This document shows positions 7,117 through 9,558 of a DNA stretch of 9,558 nucleotides, piece by piece. The position numbers were made by a program, and so were the translations under genes. The notes beneath the pieces are model-generated. The model had not been told where the DNA came from, did not search any database, and saw nothing but the letters and a program-made list of their open reading frames with translations. The DNA comes from Caryophanales bacterium UBA3668 (GTDB lineage Bacteria; Bacillota_I; Bacilli_A; RFN20; CAG-826), in assembly GCA_002373085.1 (NCBI GenBank), contig DFJP01000114.1:1-9558 (forward strand), given 5' to 3'. Position 1 is the stretch's first letter. Each line of letters opens with the position of its first letter.

Positions 7117-8793
7117 ATGGCTATTAACGTAAGCGAAATTAATGCTGCTCTTGAACAAATTGAGATTAATAAGGGCATCTCAAGAGATAGAGTTATCGAT
7201 GCATTAAAAGAATCAATGGCGAAAGCCTACCGCAAATCATTAGGCGGAGATGACGCACTTGTCGAAGTTAACTTTGACTTAGATTCAGGCGTTATTGAAA
7301 TGTACCAAGTGAAGAATGTCGTTGAAGAAGTTCAAGATGACTTACTTGAAATCTCAGTGGAAGACGCAGAGGAAGAAGATAAATCCAAAAAATACAAAGT
7401 TGGAGATCAATTCAAAATCTACGCTAACCTTGATGAATTACGTAAGGCAATTGTTTTAACTGTTAAAAACTTAATGAAACAAAAATTTGCCGAAGCAGAA
7501 AAAGAAGTCTTGCATGAACAATTTAAAGACAAGATTAACACTTTAATCACTGGTCGAGTTGAACAATACGATGACCGTGGTGCTTCTATTAATATTGGTA
7601 GAACTAGTGTTTATCTCCCAAGAAAAGAAATGATTAAAGATGAAAGATTCGCAATTGGAGATAACATCAAATTATTCGTTTCTAGTGTCGCTGCTACAGG
7701 AAATAAAGGTGCCCAAATTGTTGTTTCCCGTTCTAACGAAGGATTCTTAAAAGCGTTAATGACTGAAGAAATTCACGATATATATGATGGAACAATCATT
7801 ATTAAGTCAGTCGCTAGAGAAGCTGGAGAAAGAAGTAAAGTCTCTGTTTACTCTAATGATGTTAATGTTGATCCAGCAGGCGCATGTATTGGTCCTAACG
7901 GAAGCCGTATCCAAAAAGTTGTTTCTCAACTAGGAAACGGTTCTTCTAAAGAAAAGATTGATATCATCGCATATAAAGATAATACCGGCTTATACATCAT
8001 GGAAGCTCTTAAACCAGCTCGTGTTGTTGGAATTAAAGTCGATGAAGAAAATAAGAGCGCTCTTGTCGTTGTTAAAGATGACTCCTTATCTTTAGCCATC
8101 GGCAGAAAAGGTGTTAATGCCCGTTTAGCAGTTGCTCTTACCGGTTATAAAATTGATATCAAAATCGAATCTGACGCCCTTGCAGAAGGTATTGAATATC
8201 AAACATTTGATGAACTTAACTCCCTTGAAATGGAAGCTAAGGCGAAAAAGATTGCAGAAGCTCAAAGAGAAGCTCTTGTTTATCAACAATCAACAGAAAC
8301 TGCTCTTCCAGGACTTCCAGAAGGATATGTTGCTCCTCAAGCTAGAAACTATGAAGAAGAAACAAATGACTTCGACGCTACATTAGAAGAAGTTGCTGAA
8401 GAAGAAGCTGCAGTTGCTCCAAAAGCTGAAGAAGCTGCTCCAGTTGTGGAAGAAGCCCCAGTTAAAGAAGAAGCACCTGTTGAAGAAGGAGTTAAACCAG
8501 TTGAAGAAGCTCCTACAACCTCAGTCAAGACTACAACTACCCTTGAGGATTTAGAAAAATCCTTAGCGGAAGAAGGAAATAAACAACAAAAGAGAAATAG
8601 TGGCAACCGCCGCAAAAAGAAAACCGAAGAAGAAAAAGAAGAAACTTCAGTCACTCGTACTGATGGACCAAGAATGTCTATCTATACCGAAGAAGAACTC
8701 AAAGAACTCGAAGAAGAAGAAAACGAGGAAATTGATTCTGAAGAAGACGATATTGATTATGATGAATATGATCAATATTACGATGAGGATTAA
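7117..8793 (+). CDS. nusA: Transcription termination/antitermination factor NusA with long charged C-terminal tail
   Basis: NusA binds RNA polymerase near the RNA exit channel, promotes pausing and stimulates intrinsic termination. Domains in order: N-terminal RNAP-binding domain (about 1-130); S1 domain (about 140-203, ITGRVEQYDDRGASINIG); KH1 (about 208-285, loop GPNG at 259-262 in GACIGPNGSRIQKV); KH2 (about 290-352, loop GRKG at 329-332 in LAIGRKGVNARLA). The conserved body ends near residue 352, where Bacillus NusA (about 370 residues) also ends, but here about 200 residues follow. These comprise a Pro-Ala-Glu-Val-rich acidic repeat region (about 418-470, EEAPV-like units), a basic patch (489-502, ending RRKKK) and a very acidic end (525-558). 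The tail is not recognisably the AR1/AR2 repeats of E. coli; extended NusA tails are known in Mollicutes. AAGGAG (7098-7103) lies 13 bases from the ATG, which is long. Confidence 0.96.
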   Translation: MAINVSEINAALEQIEINKGISRDRVIDALKESMAKAYRKSLGGDDALVEVNFDLDSGVIEMYQVKNVVEEVQDDLLEISVEDAEEEDKSKKYKVGDQFKIYANLDELRKAIVLTVKNLMKQKFAEAEKEVLHEQFKDKINTLITGRVEQYDDRGASINIGRTSVYLPRKEMIKDERFAIGDNIKLFVSSVAATGNKGAQIVVSRSNEGFLKALMTEEIHDIYDGTIIIKSVAREAGERSKVSVYSNDVNVDPAGACIGPNGSRIQKVVSQLGNGSSKEKIDIIAYKDNTGLYIMEALKPARVVGIKVDEENKSALVVVKDDSLSLAIGRKGVNARLAVALTGYKIDIKIESDALAEGIEYQTFDELNSLEMEAKAKKIAEAQREALVYQQSTETALPGLPEGYVAPQARNYEEETNDFDATLEEVAEEEAAVAPKAEEAAPVVEEAPVKEEAPVEEGVKPVEEAPTTSVKTTTTLEDLEKSLAEEGNKQQKRNSGNRRKKKTEEEKEETSVTRTDGPRMSIYTEEELKELEEEENEEIDSEEDDIDYDEYDQYYDED

Positions 8794-8805
8794 TTATTAA
8801 TTAAT

Positions 8806-9078
8806 ATGAACAAAACCCGACCAGTATTTAGAATGTGTATTGTTTCTAGAGATAGAGATTTGAAAGAAAATCTATTTCGTCTTGTAAAACAAAATAATGA
8901 AATAACTTTAGATTTAAACCAAAACATTCAAGGTCGTGGAGTTTACATCAAGAAAGATTTAAAGGTCATTGAGCTCGCTCAAAAAAGAAAAATGCTTAAT
9001 AAAGCATTAAAGACTGAAATTGGCGATGAATTCTATGATTCTTTAAAAGAAGCATTAAGCAAAGAAAGAAGGGATTGA
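8806..9078 (+). CDS. rnpM: RNase P modulator RnpM (YlxR, DUF448)
   Basis: This small RNA-binding protein of the YlxR/DUF448 family, from the nusA-infB operon, has been described in Bacillus subtilis as a modulator of RNase P (RnpM). The 90 residues show the family pattern: [14 protein letters not shown] at the start (canonical RxCxxxR), [17 protein letters not shown], the hallmark GRGVYI, and a helical KRKMLNKAL region. The cysteine of RMC is retained. The ATG lies 12 bases after the nusA stop in an A/T-only spacer. The nearest Shine-Dalgarno match is GAGG at 8785-8788 inside the end of nusA, 17 bases away, so translation probably depends on coupling to nusA. It ends in TGA, followed after one base by the infB start. 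The family is known; activity in this organism is inferred. Confidence 0.93.
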   Translation: MNKTRPVFRMCIVSRDRDLKENLFRLVKQNNEITLDLNQNIQGRGVYIKKDLKVIELAQKRKMLNKALKTEIGDEFYDSLKEALSKERRD

Positions 9079-9079
9079 T

Positions 9080-9558
9080 ATGGGAAAAAATAACAAGAAA
9101 ACTTTTGAAAGAGAAACTAATGTTTCCACTAAAATTAACGCTGATAAAGTTAAAACCAAAGTTAATGGTGGGGTCTTTGTTTATACTGGCGCTATCTCAG
9201 TTAATGAATTATCAAATTCTTTAAACGTTCCAGCAAGCGAAATTATCAAATTCTTATTCATGCAAAAGAAAATGGTGACTATTAACACTGTTTTAGATGA
9301 TGAACTTATTGGACTTGTCTGCTTACAATTTGGATATGATTTCCAAAAGAAACATATTGTAGCAGCAGAAAACTTTGAAGAAGTAGAAATTAATGATGAC
9401 CCATCTAAACTTAAAGGTAGACCACCAGTGGTCACTATTATGGGTCACGTAGACCACGGCAAGACCACTTTAATCGATGCGATTAGAAATTCAAATTTAG
9501 TCGCTGGAGAAGTAGGTGGAATCTCTCAAGAGATTGGTGCTTATCAAAAAGAAATTAA
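9080..9558 (+). CDS. infB: Translation initiation factor IF-2, N-terminal part (cut by window edge)
   Basis: IF2 is the GTPase that brings initiator fMet-tRNA to the 30S subunit and promotes 50S joining. The frame from ATG 9080 stays open to the window end (159 codons). A basic start ([11 protein letters not shown]) is followed by an IF2_N domain (about 34-85, [20 protein letters not shown]). The G domain then opens with [17 protein letters not shown] (P-loop G1 at residues 122-129) and switch [15 protein letters not shown]. Only about 120 residues precede the G domain, as in compact Mollicutes-type IF2, against several hundred in Bacillus or E. coli. The residue usually threonine in the GGIT switch I motif is serine here (S149). 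An AGAAGGGA ribosome binding site lies inside the end of rnpM, and the two genes are separated by one base. Confidence 0.96.
   Translation, partial: MGKNNKKTFERETNVSTKINADKVKTKVNGGVFVYTGAISVNELSNSLNVPASEIIKFLFMQKKMVTINTVLDDELIGLVCLQFGYDFQKKHIVAAENFEEVEINDDPSKLKGRPPVVTIMGHVDHGKTTLIDAIRNSNLVAGEVGGISQEIGAYQKEI

Noticed and set aside
8349..8654. Minus-strand open frame rich in serine
   Set aside because: It is the antisense reading of the GAA-rich NusA tail; repeated GAAGAA gives TTCTTC (Phe/Ser) by necessity.
9076..9093. TGA read as tryptophan (Mycoplasma code)
   Set aside because: Tryptophans in the membrane, LRR and LicD proteins are all TGG, and reading through this TGA adds only four more codons before a TAA; it fits a normal stop.

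Overview
The window looks like chromosomal DNA of a low-GC Bacillota bacterium, probably an uncultured relative of the Mollicutes, Erysipelotrichia or RF39-type gut Bacilli. That placement is inferred from the strong A/T bias, the rimP-nusA-rnpM-infB gene order, a NusA with a long charged tail, an IF2 with a short N-terminus, and Sel1, BspA-type LRR and LicD proteins side by side. Every tryptophan I checked is TGG, and the one TGA in a reading position ends rnpM. So the standard bacterial code applies, not the Mycoplasma code (TGA = Trp). No phage, IS, tRNA, rRNA or CRISPR sequence was seen. Both edge genes (eno and infB) are cut by the window, and no gap between genes exceeds about 125 bases.

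Left third, minus strand (transcribed right to left): an unrecognised four-helix membrane protein (2477-2986), recN for double-strand-break repair (759-2435), and the first half of eno, enolase (1-634). Eno appears to have its own promoter close upstream of its start.

Middle, plus strand (3094-6519): a tight four-gene cluster that diverges from the recN side. It encodes a HAD phosphatase, a Sel1-repeat protein, a membrane protein with a C-terminal BspA-like LRR domain, and a LicD-family transferase. Junctions are TAG|ATG, a 49-base gap, and a TAATG overlap. This is the least ordinary part of the window. A role in decorating a cell-surface polymer is plausible because of LicD, but is inferred.

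Right third, plus strand (6520-9558): the transcription/translation operon rimP-nusA-rnpM-infB. Its leader holds a promoter-like element, two stem-loops and a strong intrinsic terminator whose U-tract runs straight into the rimP Shine-Dalgarno sequence. There is no room for another promoter after it, so transcripts from upstream must read through. That is the architecture of a transcription attenuator. Because the operon encodes NusA, which stimulates termination at intrinsic terminators, autoregulation is the natural hypothesis. The ylxQ (L7Ae-like) gene often found between rnpM and infB is missing.
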